Source: Salicibibacter cibi (GTDB lineage: Bacteria > Bacillota > Bacilli > Bacillales > Marinococcaceae). Taken from it: a stretch of DNA of 64,000 nt. Where the stretch lies: assembly GCF_016495865.1 (NCBI RefSeq), contig NZ_CP054706.1, positions 124,001 through 188,000 of the forward strand, written 5' to 3'. The notes under the pieces are model-generated. The model made no database searches and was not told where the DNA came from. It worked only from the letters and a program-made list of their open reading frames with translations. Below are positions 37,190 through 47,260 of this stretch, in pieces. Made by a program: the position numbers and the translations under genes. The stretch's first letter is position 1, and each line of letters starts with the position of its first letter.

Positions 37190-37272
37190 TAAAAAAGGAA
37201 AAATGCTGAAAAACGGTAAATGGTTTTTACTCGGCAGTCTTGACTGCCCGGTAAGAACATTCCTTTTGCTTT
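37190..37272 (+). other. Structured leader before rpsL
   Basis: Nested pairing: an outer stem of AAAAGGAA...AATG against CATTCC...TTTT, a GTAAA/TTTAC hairpin, and an inner GGCAGT-CTTG-ACTGCC hairpin with a stable CUUG tetraloop. The outer stem ends in CCTTTTGCTTT, loosely terminator-like. No known family recognised. Confidence 0.45.
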
Positions 37273-37390
37273 GATGTGAACCACCTGGAACAGTGGTCTT
37301 ATAAAACCTGGTTGGGCAAGGGTTCACGGGCAATTAGCATCATTCAATTACTCGCACGGAAAAAGTGTTCAAGAAAGGAGGAGAAAATCG

Positions 37391-37804
37391 ATGCCAACGA
37401 TTAATCAGCTTGTTCGCAAGCGACGTCAAACAAAACCGAAGACATCTGATGCGCCGGCACTTAACAGAGGTTTTGACAGCATTAAGAAAGTGCCGACCAA
37501 TCAGTCTTCTCCGCAAAAACAAGGCGTTTGCACACGTGTCGGCACAATGACGCCAAAAAAACCAAACTCGGCACTGCGCAAATATGCACGTGTTCGCTTG
37601 ACCAATGGGATTGAAGTAACGGCATATATCCCGGGAATCGGTCACAATTTACAAGAGCACAGTGTTGTACTTATTCGCGGAGGTCGTGTGAAAGACCTTC
37701 CGGGTGTGCGCTACCATATTGTCCGGGGAAGCCTAGACACTGCAGGTGTCCAGGGTCGTAAGCAAGGTCGTTCCAAATATGGAACAAAACGTGCAAAAAA
37801 ATAA
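37391..37804 (+). CDS. rpsL: 30S ribosomal protein S12
   Basis: 137 residues. Decoding-centre protein, with [17 protein letters not shown] (the streptomycin-resistance lysine is wild type) and [17 protein letters not shown] (second site also wild type). Strong SD AAAGGAGG. First gene of the str operon here. Confidence 0.98.
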   Translation: MPTINQLVRKRRQTKPKTSDAPALNRGFDSIKKVPTNQSSPQKQGVCTRVGTMTPKKPNSALRKYARVRLTNGIEVTAYIPGIGHNLQEHSVVLIRGGRVKDLPGVRYHIVRGSLDTAGVQGRKQGRSKYGTKRAKK

Positions 37805-37834
37805 ACTGCAGTGATAATGAAAGGAGGGTGGGAC

Positions 37835-38305
37835 ATGCCTCGTAAAGGTCCTGTACCTCGTCGTGAAGTATTGCCGGATCCGATTTATAATTCCAAGTTG
37901 GTGACTCGTCTCATTAACCGTATTATGATTGACGGCAAAAAAGGAAAAGCACAAAATATCTTGTATAAATCATTTGATTTGGTTCGTGAACGCAGCGATG
38001 AGGAACCGATGGAAGTCTTCGATCAGGCGTTGAAAAATATTATGCCTGTGCTTGAAGTTAAGGCGCGACGCGTCGGCGGTGCCAACTATCAGGTGCCGAT
38101 CGAAGTGAAGCCTGATCGTCGTACGACCTTAGGGTTGCGTTGGTTGGTAAGCTACGCGCGTTTACGCGGAGAAAAAACGATGGAAGAGCGATTGGCAAAT
38201 GAAATAATGGATGCAGCCAATAATACTGGCTCAGCTGTCAGAAAACGTGAGGACACTCATCGTATGGCAGAAGCAAATAAAGCCTTTGCCCATTACCGTT
38301 GGTAA
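37835..38305 (+). CDS. rpsG: 30S ribosomal protein S7
   Basis: 156 residues, starting [20 protein letters not shown] behind AAAGGAGGG. Primary 16S-binding protein of the small-subunit head; the beta-hairpin region [20 protein letters not shown] is intact. An in-frame ATG at 37811 is rejected for lack of homology. Confidence 0.98.
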   Translation: MPRKGPVPRREVLPDPIYNSKLVTRLINRIMIDGKKGKAQNILYKSFDLVRERSDEEPMEVFDQALKNIMPVLEVKARRVGGANYQVPIEVKPDRRTTLGLRWLVSYARLRGEKTMEERLANEIMDAANNTGSAVRKREDTHRMAEANKAFAHYRW

Positions 38306-38362
38306 TGTTGTCGCTCTTTTAGCGGACCTGTCAGAAATGGATGAAAGGAGAAAGTGTAGGCC

Positions 38363-40440
38363 ATGTCAAGAGAGTTCTCCTTGGAAAAAACACGTAATAT
38401 CGGCATTATGGCACACATCGATGCCGGTAAAACGACGGCCACGGAACGTATTTTGTTCTATACGGGCCGTACGCATAAAATTGGAGAAACACATGAGGGT
38501 GCTTCCCAAATGGACTGGATGTCGCAAGAGCAAGACCGAGGGATTACCATCACATCTGCCGCGACAACAGCCCAATGGAAAGACCATCGCATTAACATCA
38601 TTGATACGCCCGGGCACGTCGACTTCACGGTCGAAGTGGAACGTTCCCTGCGTGTTCTTGATGGCTCGGTAGCTGTTCTTGATGCGCAATCAGGGGTTGA
38701 ACCGCAAACCGAAACGGTTTGGCGCCAGGCTACGACGTATCATGTGCCAAGGATTGTTTTCGTCAACAAAATGGATAAGGTTGGTGCGGACTTCCTCTAT
38801 TCGGTCAGTACATTAAGAGATCGGCTTGGAGCGAATGCTCACGCCATACAGCTCCCGATCGGTGCTGAAGATGAATTCGAAGGAATCATCGATCTTGTGG
38901 AAATGAAAGCCCACTATTATTTGGATGATTTGGGCAAGGAAACAGAAGTGCATGATATCCCCGAGGAGTACCGTGAACAAGCGGATACCTATCGTGAGAA
39001 GCTGGTTGAAGCGGTTGCTGATTTCGATGAAGACCTTATGATGATGTACCTGGAAGGCGAAGAACTCAACAACGAGGATGTTAAAAGGGCAATTCGCAAA
39101 GGAACGCTGGATATTGAATTTTATCCCGTCCTCTGTGGATCTGCCTTTAAAAACAAGGGTGTCCAATTGGTGCTGGACGCTGTCCTTGACTATTTGCCGG
39201 CGCCGACGGATGTTCCGGCCATTAAAGGCATAAAGCCGAATTCAGAAGAAGAAGTGACTCGTGAAGCTGATGACGCAGGGACATTTTCTGCCCTGGCTTT
39301 TAAAATTATGACAGATCCTTATGTGGGCAAATTGACATTCTTCCGCGTTTACTCAGGCACACTCTCATCCGGGTCTTATGTGCGGAACTCTTCAAAGGAT
39401 AAACGCGAACGCGTCGGTCGAATTTTGCAAATGCACGCCAATTCACGGGAAGAGATTTCTGAAGTTTATTCCGGAGATATTGCCGCAGGCATTGGTTTGA
39501 AAGACACAGCGACAGGTGATACACTTTGTGATGAGAAGGACCGGGTGATCCTCGAATCCATGGACTTCCCGGAAACTGTTATCTCCTTGTCGGTAGAACC
39601 GAAGTCAAAAGCGGATCAGGATAAAATGGGCGTTGCGCTCGGTAAGCTTTCGGAAGAAGATCCTACGTTTAAAACGTATACAGATGAGGAAACAGGTCAA
39701 ACGGTCATTTCCGGAATGGGTGAATTGCACCTGGATATCATTGTGGATCGATTAAAGCGAGAGTTCAAAGTCGAGGCTATTGTCGGCGCTCCGCAAGTCT
39801 CTTATCGTGAAACGATCAAGGCATCGGCACAATGTGAAGGCAAGTTCATTCGCCAATCCGGAGGCCGTGGTCAATACGGCCATGTTTGGATTGAGTTTAG
39901 TCCGAATGAACAAGGGGCAGGCTTTGAATTTGAAAATGCGATCGTTGGTGGCGTTGTCCCGCGGGAGTACATTGGATCAGTAGAGCAAGGCGTGGGAGAA
40001 GCGCTGCAAAACGGTTTGCTTGCCGGTTATCCCCTAATTGATGTAAAAGCGCGTTTATATGATGGGTCTTACCATGATGTGGACTCGAATGAAATGGCAT
40101 TTAAAATTGCCGCTTCAATGGCGCTTAAAGAAGCAAAATCCAAGTGTGATCCAGCTCTGCTTGAACCGTTGATGAAAGTGGAAATTATCGTTCCGGAAGA
40201 ATACATGGGCGATGTTATGGGTGACGTTACGTCACGACGCGGCCGGGTTGAAGGAATGGGTGCCCGGGGAACGCGCAAATCATCAGCGCTTTCGTGCCGT
40301 TGGCAGAGATGTTTGGATATGCAACAACCCTTCGTTCCAACACACAAGGGCGCGGAACATACTCGATGCACTTTGATCATTATGCGGAAGTACCAAAGAG
40401 CATTTCCGAAGAGATCATTAAAAAGAACACCGGAGAATAA
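38363..40440 (+). CDS. fusA: Elongation factor G, frameshifted by one base near the 3' end
   Basis: The translocation GTPase. G domain motifs [25 protein letters not shown] and NKMDK are intact, and domains II-IV are normal. At the four-G run 40266-40269 (after GMGAR) the frame shifts, so the last 58 codons as written do not encode EF-G and stop at 40444. Adding one G restores [20 protein letters not shown] to the stop at 40440, giving 692 residues, the exact B. subtilis length. An essential gene, so a consensus error is the simplest explanation. Confidence 0.93.
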
Positions 40441-40531
40441 TTAGGTTCTCTAAAACCAAAAGCCTAGAAAGTAGATCAACGATCATGCTTTCTTGCTATA
40501 AAAAACCTTAATTTAAGGGAGGAACATTTCA

Positions 40532-41722
40532 ATGGCAAAAGAAAAATTTGACCGGTCGAAAACGCATGCCAATATTGGCACAATCGGACACGTAGACCAT
40601 GGAAAAACAACGCTGACTGCAGCGATTACAAAAGTCCTTCATGAACAATCCGGCGAAGGTGACGTCATGGCATTTGATGCGATTGACAACGCACCTGAAG
40701 AAAAAGAGCGCGGCATCACAATCGCAACTTCCCACGTGGAGTATGAAACGGATACCCGCCACTACGCACACGTGGATTGCCCGGGACACGCAGACTATGT
40801 GAAAAACATGATCACAGGTGCTGCGCAAATGGACGGATCCATCCTGGTTGTATCCGCAGCTGACGGTCCGATGCCGCAAACACGTGAGCACATTTTGCTT
40901 TCTCGTAACGTCGGCGTTCCGTCCATCGTTGTTTTTCTTAACAAAGTGGACCAGGTCGATGACGAAGAACTACTTGAACTCGTGGAAATGGAAGTGCGCG
41001 ACCTCCTTTCCGAGTATGACTTCCCGGGAGATGACATTCCTGTTGTATCCGGATCTGCTTTGAAAGCTCTTGAAGGAGATGACGAGCATAAGCAAAAAAT
41101 CCTTGACTTGATGAAGGAAGTCGACAATTATATCCCGACTCCTGAGCGTGATACAGATAAACCATTCATGATGCCGGTTGAGGACGTCTTCTCCATCACC
41201 GGCCGTGGTACGGTTGCAACCGGCCGTGTTGAGCGGGGCATGCTAAACAGTGGGGATGAAGTAGAAATTCTCGGTATTACGGAAGAGAAGAGAAAAACCA
41301 CCGTTACAGGTGTTGAGATGTTCCACAAAATTCTCGACTATGCCGAAGCCGGTGACAACATTGGTGCATTGCTGCGTGGTGTTGCCCGTGAAGATATTAC
41401 ACGTGGACAGGTGCTTGCGAAGCCGGGTACGATCACACCTCACACGCAATTTAAAGCAGAAGTCTATGTACTTTCAAAAGATGAAGGTGGCCGTCATACG
41501 CCATTCTTCCAAAATTACCGTCCGCAATTCTACTTCCGTACAACGGATGTTACCGGTGTAATCAACCTTCCTGAAGGGGTAGAAATGGTTATGCCCGGTG
41601 ACAACATCGAAATGGACGTTGAGCTCATTCAACCGATTGCGCTCGAGGACGGCACAAGATTCTCGATTCGCGAAGGTGGACGTACCGTAGGCTCCGGCGT
41701 TGTCACAGAGATCGTGAAGTAA
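40532..41722 (+). CDS. tuf: Elongation factor Tu
   Basis: 396 residues. GTP-binding motifs [20 protein letters not shown] and NKVDQVDD, the switch and kirromycin regions, and the C-terminal barrel are complete. Delivers aminoacyl-tRNA. SD AAGGGAGG. Ends the str operon, with a terminator 11 bases after the stop. Confidence 0.98.
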   Translation: MAKEKFDRSKTHANIGTIGHVDHGKTTLTAAITKVLHEQSGEGDVMAFDAIDNAPEEKERGITIATSHVEYETDTRHYAHVDCPGHADYVKNMITGAAQMDGSILVVSAADGPMPQTREHILLSRNVGVPSIVVFLNKVDQVDDEELLELVEMEVRDLLSEYDFPGDDIPVVSGSALKALEGDDEHKQKILDLMKEVDNYIPTPERDTDKPFMMPVEDVFSITGRGTVATGRVERGMLNSGDEVEILGITEEKRKTTVTGVEMFHKILDYAEAGDNIGALLRGVAREDITRGQVLAKPGTITPHTQFKAEVYVLSKDEGGRHTPFFQNYRPQFYFRTTDVTGVINLPEGVEMVMPGDNIEMDVELIQPIALEDGTRFSIREGGRTVGSGVVTEIVK

Positions 41723-41732
41723 ACAGGTTATT

Positions 41733-41769
41733 AAAAAAAAGCATCCCGCGGGATGCTTTTTTTTTGCAC
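41733..41769 (+). terminator. Intrinsic terminator after tuf
   Basis: GCATCCCGCGGGATGC palindrome flanked by eight As and nine or more Ts. The A-tract makes it possibly bidirectional. Confidence 0.95.
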
Positions 41770-41962
41770 TCTAAGATTGTTCACCTTCGTTAAAGGACGA
41801 AAGGATACGAAAAAGACGTTAACGTTCGCTATCTTTGGTGAGAGAAGTCTTTAAATAAGCGTTTGTTTACATTTGTGTGTGGCTGAAAAAGTCGTTGAAC
41901 ATGAAAATATAGTGATTAATTGGTAAACTTGGTGCAAAGAACAATGAATAAGGTGAAACAAC

Positions 41963-44617
41963 ATGAGTAAAGAGGAAACGGTAACAAAAAAACTGCAAGA
42001 ATTTTCAGATCTAAAACCCCAGGGGGTGAGTGCCAGGGAAATCGCCGTTGCTTTGCAGATTAACCGTTCCACCGCGAGTCGTTATTTAAATGATCTTTTC
42101 CAAAATGGACAGGCAGAAAAGATCACCGGAAAACCTGTGCGTTATCGCCGAAAAACCTCCCGTACGCCTAAAGAGATTGGAGAGAGTTTGCAGCCGTTGA
42201 TCCAACAAGGACTCGCTGCCCTTTCCTATCCTTTTCAATCGTTCCATATTCTTTTTACCGGGGAAACTGGGACAGGGAAGACATATCTAGCGGAACGTTT
42301 ATACGAAATAGCTACACGAGAAGGATATATTAAACGTTCCACTCCTTTCATCACCTTCAATTGTGCAGATTATGCCCAGAACCCAGAGTTATTGGTCGGA
42401 CAAATTTTTGGGATTAAAAAAGGAGCGTTCACAGGTTCTGTTCAGGATGAACCTGGGCTTGTCGAACAAGCTGATGGGGGTATTCTCTTTTTGGATGAAA
42501 TTCATCGTTTGCCGGCTTCCGCACAGGAAATGTTATTTTACCTGATTGATAAAGGAGTCTATCGTCGGTTTGGTGAAGCTACACGTGAACGGCAGGCCAA
42601 CATAACATTTATCGGAGCGACGACTCAAAGCCCAGAGCGTGCTCTTTTAATCACGTTGCTACGAAGATTTTCTGTTACGTTAATCGTTCCACCTTTGCGT
42701 GAACGCAGCCATGCAGAGAGAGAAATGTTATTGGAACTGTTTTTGCAGCAGGAAGCAGATAAAATGGATGCTGATCTATCTATGGAAGATGCGGGAAGAG
42801 ATAAACTTCTTCATTATGCTTGTCCGGGTAATATTGGTCAGTTGCAAAATGATATCCAAATTGCGTGCGCAAGAGCTTATTTAAGGTATTTAAATAAAGA
42901 ATTCTCGGAAGTGCTGGTAGGTGTTGAGGATATTCTCATAAAAATGGACGAAGGGCAAACTTCATTTCCCTTGGAAAATGAGCAGGCAAAAGCCGCGCAA
43001 ATAACGAAAGGGGAATCTCATTCCCTGTTTCCCAACATCTATCAACGGTTAAACAAAAAACGATTAGAGTTATCTTCCGCGGGAGATATGACCGTTGAAT
43101 CCTCACTACAACACGTTGTTAATCAATATATTGCGGATTTAACTGCTCGCTATCCTAAAGTTACTTTTTCTTATGATGTTGGGCATGATCTTATTGATGG
43201 AGATTTGCTCTATGCATTGCAACGAGCGCCAACAGTTCTTTCACCTCAGATTAACAGAGAACTTAATGAACAAAGTATGTACGTTATTGGGCTGCACTTG
43301 CAAAATTTGCGAAATCATGGTCGAGAAAATAAACAGACACTTCCGTCTTTTTCAAAAGCTTCGAAAGAAGATCGTTACGCTGCTCATCGTCTGGCTGAAT
43401 ACTTGACAGAGACAATCGATCTTAAGCTTCCGGATGATGAAGTGGAATTACTAGCCCATTTTTTGACGCCTGTGCAGCAATCACAATCATTACCCAATGC
43501 CCAAACAATTTTTGTGCTGCTTGTCACTCATGGACGAACCACAGCTTCATCGATGGCTGAAGTGACCAATACATTACTTGGGGCCGAGGTCATCCAATCC
43601 GTCGATATGCCACTGGAAAAATCAGCCGAAGACACCAATGAAGAGGTAAGAGTCTTCATTGATAGAGCGCTTGCCTCTAATACGTACCAGGGTGTACTCT
43701 TACTCGTTGATATGGGCTCACTGGTAACGATGGGAGATACATTCTATAGCGAATGGGGAGTACCAGTATTTACTGTGCCTTATGTGAATATGCCCATGGT
43801 TATGGAAGCTGGACGAAAATCACTCGTGCAGGATATTACGGTTAAAGAAGTCTATGAAACAACTCAGAAAGCGATGACGGCGTTTATGAGTGAAGATCAT
43901 TCGGATCCTCATACTCGGAAGAAACGTTTAATTGCAACCGTTTGTTTCACTGGGGAAGGGGCTGCTCAATTACTTGAAGAATGGTTAGCGGATCAACTCA
44001 CAGATGCAGATGCAGACGTTGTCATTCGCTCTGTCCGTGTTGATCCTGTCTCTAGGGACACTTCGATTTTGCGTCAATTAAAAGATTACTATGATATTGT
44101 AGCTATTATCGGTACGGTGTTTATCTCGATGGATGAAATTCCTTTTATTCCTGCATGGGAACTTCTAAAACAAGAAGGTACGTCTCGTTTACTCAAATTA
44201 GTAGAAGTAACACGCCAATACGGGGTTCGACAGGGAGAAACAACGCAACAATCTCATGGGAGGGGTTATCGCGAGATTCAATCTGGACTTGCAGAAATCG
44301 TGACTTATCTTAATCCCCGTCTTTTTTGTACGATTCTGGATAAATACTTTCCGCAAGTACAAGCATACTATGACTGGGATGATGACCGCGCCCTAGGGAT
44401 GAGTATGCACATAGGGGTTTTGCTGGATCGAATGATAAAAGCTCATGTACATGGTGAAATAGAAGAATTAAAGCAAACGATACCGATGGACAATCATTTT
44501 CAGTACGATCAAGCCGAACGAAGCATATGGGAGCCCCTTGTTTCTAGCTTAGAACAATCATTTCAAATTCCGTTTCCGGAATCTTTTGTCCGGGTATCGA
44601 TGAAAATCTCAAGATAA
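41963..44617 (+). CDS. Sigma-54-dependent PTS-regulated activator, LevR/CelR type
   Basis: 884 residues. N-terminal helix-turn-helix (about 20-60), AAA+ sigma-54 activator domain with Walker A GETGTGKT (about 99) and the sigma-54-contacting GAFTG loop (about 154), then LFLDEIHRLP (Walker B). A PTS regulation domain (PRD1) spans about 400-505. An EIIA-Man-like domain follows, with FVLLVTHGRTTASSM (phosphorylatable His). A second PRD at the C-terminus contains MHIGVLLDRM. Such proteins switch on a nearby -24/-12 PTS promoter when substrate is present. Target: the operon from 45007. Confidence 0.93.
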   Translation: MSKEETVTKKLQEFSDLKPQGVSAREIAVALQINRSTASRYLNDLFQNGQAEKITGKPVRYRRKTSRTPKEIGESLQPLIQQGLAALSYPFQSFHILFTGETGTGKTYLAERLYEIATREGYIKRSTPFITFNCADYAQNPELLVGQIFGIKKGAFTGSVQDEPGLVEQADGGILFLDEIHRLPASAQEMLFYLIDKGVYRRFGEATRERQANITFIGATTQSPERALLITLLRRFSVTLIVPPLRERSHAEREMLLELFLQQEADKMDADLSMEDAGRDKLLHYACPGNIGQLQNDIQIACARAYLRYLNKEFSEVLVGVEDILIKMDEGQTSFPLENEQAKAAQITKGESHSLFPNIYQRLNKKRLELSSAGDMTVESSLQHVVNQYIADLTARYPKVTFSYDVGHDLIDGDLLYALQRAPTVLSPQINRELNEQSMYVIGLHLQNLRNHGRENKQTLPSFSKASKEDRYAAHRLAEYLTETIDLKLPDDEVELLAHFLTPVQQSQSLPNAQTIFVLLVTHGRTTASSMAEVTNTLLGAEVIQSVDMPLEKSAEDTNEEVRVFIDRALASNTYQGVLLLVDMGSLVTMGDTFYSEWGVPVFTVPYVNMPMVMEAGRKSLVQDITVKEVYETTQKAMTAFMSEDHSDPHTRKKRLIATVCFTGEGAAQLLEEWLADQLTDADADVVIRSVRVDPVSRDTSILRQLKDYYDIVAIIGTVFISMDEIPFIPAWELLKQEGTSRLLKLVEVTRQYGVRQGETTQQSHGRGYREIQSGLAEIVTYLNPRLFCTILDKYFPQVQAYYDWDDDRALGMSMHIGVLLDRMIKAHVHGEIEELKQTIPMDNHFQYDQAERSIWEPLVSSLEQSFQIPFPESFVRVSMKISR

Positions 44618-44883
44618 CATTCAAGAAACCTTATTTGATTTGCATTGACATGGCTATGATACACCTAGAGGTCCTTTAACCAGAAAGAAGATCACCTATC
44701 TGGAACACTCCATTGTAAAACAAAGAGGCGTTGGTTTCCACTGACTACTATATCACCTGGTAAATCCTAAGTAACGACAGAACTTGATGCGATTATCTTA
44801 GACACTATATATACGTTTTTTCAGTTGAGCATAGTAACTCCTTTAATAATGTTGATCGCTTTGCTCCTCGGCCAAAAACACCC

Positions 44884-44910
44884 GAAGTGTGCACTGTTTT
44901 TGCACACTTC
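44884..44910 (+). promoter_or_regulatory. Upstream activator palindrome of the PTS operon
   Basis: Perfect 10-bp inverted repeat GAAGTGTGCA (44884-44893) / TGCACACTTC (44901-44910), centred about 60 bp before the sigma-54 promoter. That is a usual place for an enhancer-binding protein. The rest of 44618-44880 holds no gene that I can see. Confidence 0.6.
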
Positions 44911-44923
44911 TTGAATGTGCTAT

Positions 44924-44954
44924 AAAAGCCCGCTATGATGGGCTTTTTATTTTT
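44924..44954 (+). terminator. Terminator between activator site and sigma-54 promoter
   Basis: AAAAGCCC (44924-44931) / GGGCTTTT (44940-44947) followed by TATTTTT. It would stop read-through from the activator gene before the PTS operon. Confidence 0.8.
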
Positions 44955-44970
44955 GGCATGATAGTTGCAT
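44951..44970 (+). promoter_or_regulatory. Sigma-54 (-24/-12) promoter of the PTS operon
   Basis: TTTTGGCATGATAGTTGCAT: -24 GG at 44955-44956 and -12 GC at 44967-44968, separated by the required spacing. Only one base departs from the TGGCA[C]-N5-TTGCA core. Depends on RpoN, which is not in the window. Confidence 0.88.
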
Positions 44971-45006
44971 TAAAAATTAATGATAATAAAGAAAGGAGGC
45001 GTAGAT

Positions 45007-45273
45007 GTGCTAAGGAAGGTATCCTTTTGGTACACATTAACGTTTATTTTATTTTGGAATGGCTATGCCGCTCAGCAATATTTTACCGGACAACCGGGCG
45101 CCTTACAGCTTTTCCTTTTCGGCATTGGTTTTACAGTGGTTCTTCTAGCTACGACATGGTTCTCGAGATGGCTGATGAAACATTATAAAGTCGTGGACGA
45201 GAAAGCTGAGGAAATTTTATCTGCGAAATTCAAAAACAAGAGGAGTGAGCGAAATGGCAGAACAGTCTATTAA
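45007..45273 (+). CDS. Small membrane protein, first gene of the PTS operon
   Basis: 88 residues, GTG start 7 bases behind AAAGGAGG. Two hydrophobic segments (about 6-22 and 33-57), then a charged helical tail (KHYKVVDEKAEEILSAKFKN). I do not recognise the family. Position suggests a helper of the PTS permease (inference). Overlaps the IIB gene by 20 bp. Confidence 0.75.
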   Translation: MLRKVSFWYTLTFILFWNGYAAQQYFTGQPGALQLFLFGIGFTVVLLATTWFSRWLMKHYKVVDEKAEEILSAKFKNKRSERNGRTVY

Positions 45274-45574
45274 AGTGATTATTTTATGTAGTTGGGGCGC
45301 AACATCAAGTCAATTGGCTAAAAAAGTGGAGGAAGCGGCCACGAAAAGAGGAATCACAGCCGATATTTATGCAGGAGGAACCGGAGACTTTAAAGATAGA
45401 GCGGCCGATTATGATGTCGCTTTGCTCGAACCGCAAGTGCGGCATTTACGAAAAGAAGTAACACGCATCGCGGAGCCGCACAATGTCCCGGTAGAATTGG
45501 TTGAGCAGACCGCGTTTGCCCTTATGGACGGAGAAAAGGTCCTTGATCAAGCATTGAAATTAGCTGAAAAATAA
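45254..45574 (+). CDS. PTS system, lactose/cellobiose-family IIB component
   Basis: 106 residues. The phosphorylated cysteine is in ILCSWGATSSQLAKK at the end of the first strand, the P-loop-like fold of this family. Carries phosphate from IIA to the sugar. ATG 45254 follows GAGGAG; an in-frame GTG at 45245 is less likely. Confidence 0.9.
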   Translation: MAEQSIKVIILCSWGATSSQLAKKVEEAATKRGITADIYAGGTGDFKDRAADYDVALLEPQVRHLRKEVTRIAEPHNVPVELVEQTAFALMDGEKVLDQALKLAEK

Positions 45575-45589
45575 GGAGGTGCTTCCGAG

Positions 45590-46894
45590 ATGATTCAATG
45601 GCTGGAAGACCATTTAATGGAACCGCTCGGTAAGATTGCGCAAAATATATATTTGCAATCGATACGGGATGCTTTCGTTATTTTTGCATTGCCGGTCATT
45701 ATCACCGGTTCCATTTTCCTGATCATTGCCAATCCGCCTGCTGAAATTGGCGGTATGCCGGTGTTGGGACCGCTTGTTGATATGTGGGTGAACGCGGTTG
45801 AGCCAATACAGGCCCAATTGTTGTTCCCCTTTCACTTAACCTTTGGTTTGATGGCTTTAGTCGTTGCTTTTGGGGTTGGCTACAGTCTCGGCCAACGAAA
45901 AGATATGGATGCTGTGATGGCAGGTATCTTGTCTATGCTCGCCTTTTTCATGTCAGCGTTCCCGGTCGTGGATATTGAACAAATCGAATTTGGGCAAGTG
46001 CTCGAATTTCTTGGTGGAGAGGGCTTATTTGTAGCCATTATTTTGAGTATTCTTGTGACGGAATTGATGAATTTTTTCATTAAAAAAGGATTCACCTTTG
46101 AAATGCCGTCGAGTGTTCCGCCTTATGTGTTGAGATCTTTTCGCGTGTTGATTCCATTTATGGTTATTTTGCCATTGGTATGGATCTTGCAGTGGATCGT
46201 GTATGCGAATTTTGACCTTACATTGCCGCAAGCCGTCATGGCGATTTTTCAACCGCTGGTAACAGCGTCGAATACCTATTGGGCAGCGCTCATCATGATT
46301 TTATTGATGGTCGTTTTATGGAGTATGGGTATCCATGGCATGAATGTTGTGTCTTCGGTCGTCTATCCGTTCTGGATGAGCCAACTTGCCGCGAATGCTG
46401 ATGCGGTCTCCGCCGGTGAAGAAGCAACGGGCATTGTGACGGAACCCTTTTTCCATATGTTCACGCATATCGGTGGTTCGGGTGTCACCTTAGGTTTAGC
46501 TGTATTTATGGTGTTTTCGGCATCAGTTCAAATTAAACAAGTAGGAAAAACAGCGATCATTCCATCGATCTTTAATGTCAATGAACCGTTGATTTTTGGC
46601 TTACCGATTGTGCTCAATCCGATATTGATGATTCCATTCGTGATAGCGCCGGTCGTTGTTGTCACTATCAATTACATTATGTTCGCAACGGGTGTCTTAC
46701 CGCCTGTGGTCGTGCAACCACCATTTACGGTACCGCTTGGTTTCGGTGGGTTTTTGGCAACAGGAGGATCATTGATGGCTGTATTGATTCAGGTCATAAA
46801 TGTTCTTGTGGCCACGATGATATACTATCCATTCTTTAAACGTTATGAAAAACAGTTAGTAAAGCAAGAGCAATCAATTGAAGCGAAGGAATAA
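45590..46894 (+). CDS. PTS system, lactose/cellobiose-family IIC permease
   Basis: 434 residues with about ten membrane segments. Family blocks: YLQSIRDAFVIFALPVIITG near the N-terminus, SMGIHGMNVV and the substrate region FNVNEPLIFGLPIVLNP. It transports and helps phosphorylate a sugar, probably a beta-glucoside or disaccharide, but the exact sugar cannot be read. No glycosidase is encoded in the operon. SD AAGGAGGTG. Confidence 0.93.
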   Translation: MIQWLEDHLMEPLGKIAQNIYLQSIRDAFVIFALPVIITGSIFLIIANPPAEIGGMPVLGPLVDMWVNAVEPIQAQLLFPFHLTFGLMALVVAFGVGYSLGQRKDMDAVMAGILSMLAFFMSAFPVVDIEQIEFGQVLEFLGGEGLFVAIILSILVTELMNFFIKKGFTFEMPSSVPPYVLRSFRVLIPFMVILPLVWILQWIVYANFDLTLPQAVMAIFQPLVTASNTYWAALIMILLMVVLWSMGIHGMNVVSSVVYPFWMSQLAANADAVSAGEEATGIVTEPFFHMFTHIGGSGVTLGLAVFMVFSASVQIKQVGKTAIIPSIFNVNEPLIFGLPIVLNPILMIPFVIAPVVVVTINYIMFATGVLPPVVVQPPFTVPLGFGGFLATGGSLMAVLIQVINVLVATMIYYPFFKRYEKQLVKQEQSIEAKE

Positions 46895-46916
46895 GCAGAT
46901 GAAGAGGTGAATCAAT

Positions 46917-47252
46917 ATCGATTATGAAAAGACGATGACCCAATTAATCTTGCATGGTGGCAATGCCCGTGGTGCTGCTTACGAAGCATTGGATGCGGCT
47001 GAGGAAGAGGATTTTGAAACAGTGGAGTTGAAACTGGAAGAAGCAGATGAGGAATTTGTGGCTGGCCACAAATGGCAGACGGAGCTAATTTCCAATCAGG
47101 ATGATGAAGCCACTCCCACTTTCTTAATGATTCACGCGCAAGATCATTTGATGACAGCCCAAGCAGAGCTTGTGTTAATTAAACGTTTGATCAATCAGCA
47201 TCGTGAAATGGAGAAGCTAAGACAAAGAATATCGGTGTTGGAAAAACAATAA
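46917..47252 (+). CDS. PTS system, lactose/cellobiose-family IIA component
   Basis: 111 residues if started at ATC 46917, 105 from ATG 46935. A three-helix bundle; the phosphorylated histidine is in FLMIHAQDHLMTA. Homologous IIA proteins usually begin a few residues before QLILHGGNAR. The SD GAGG ends 9 bases before ATC (IDYEKTMTQLI), whereas ATG 46935 is 27 bases away. Last gene of the operon. Confidence 0.85.
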   Translation: MDYEKTMTQLILHGGNARGAAYEALDAAEEEDFETVELKLEEADEEFVAGHKWQTELISNQDDEATPTFLMIHAQDHLMTAQAELVLIKRLINQHREMEKLRQRISVLEKQ

Positions 47253-47260
47253 GGAAACGA

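Noticed and set aside
38211..38672. 153-codon plus-strand frame overlapping rpsG and fusA
   Set aside because: It is an out-of-frame shadow of two highly conserved proteins.
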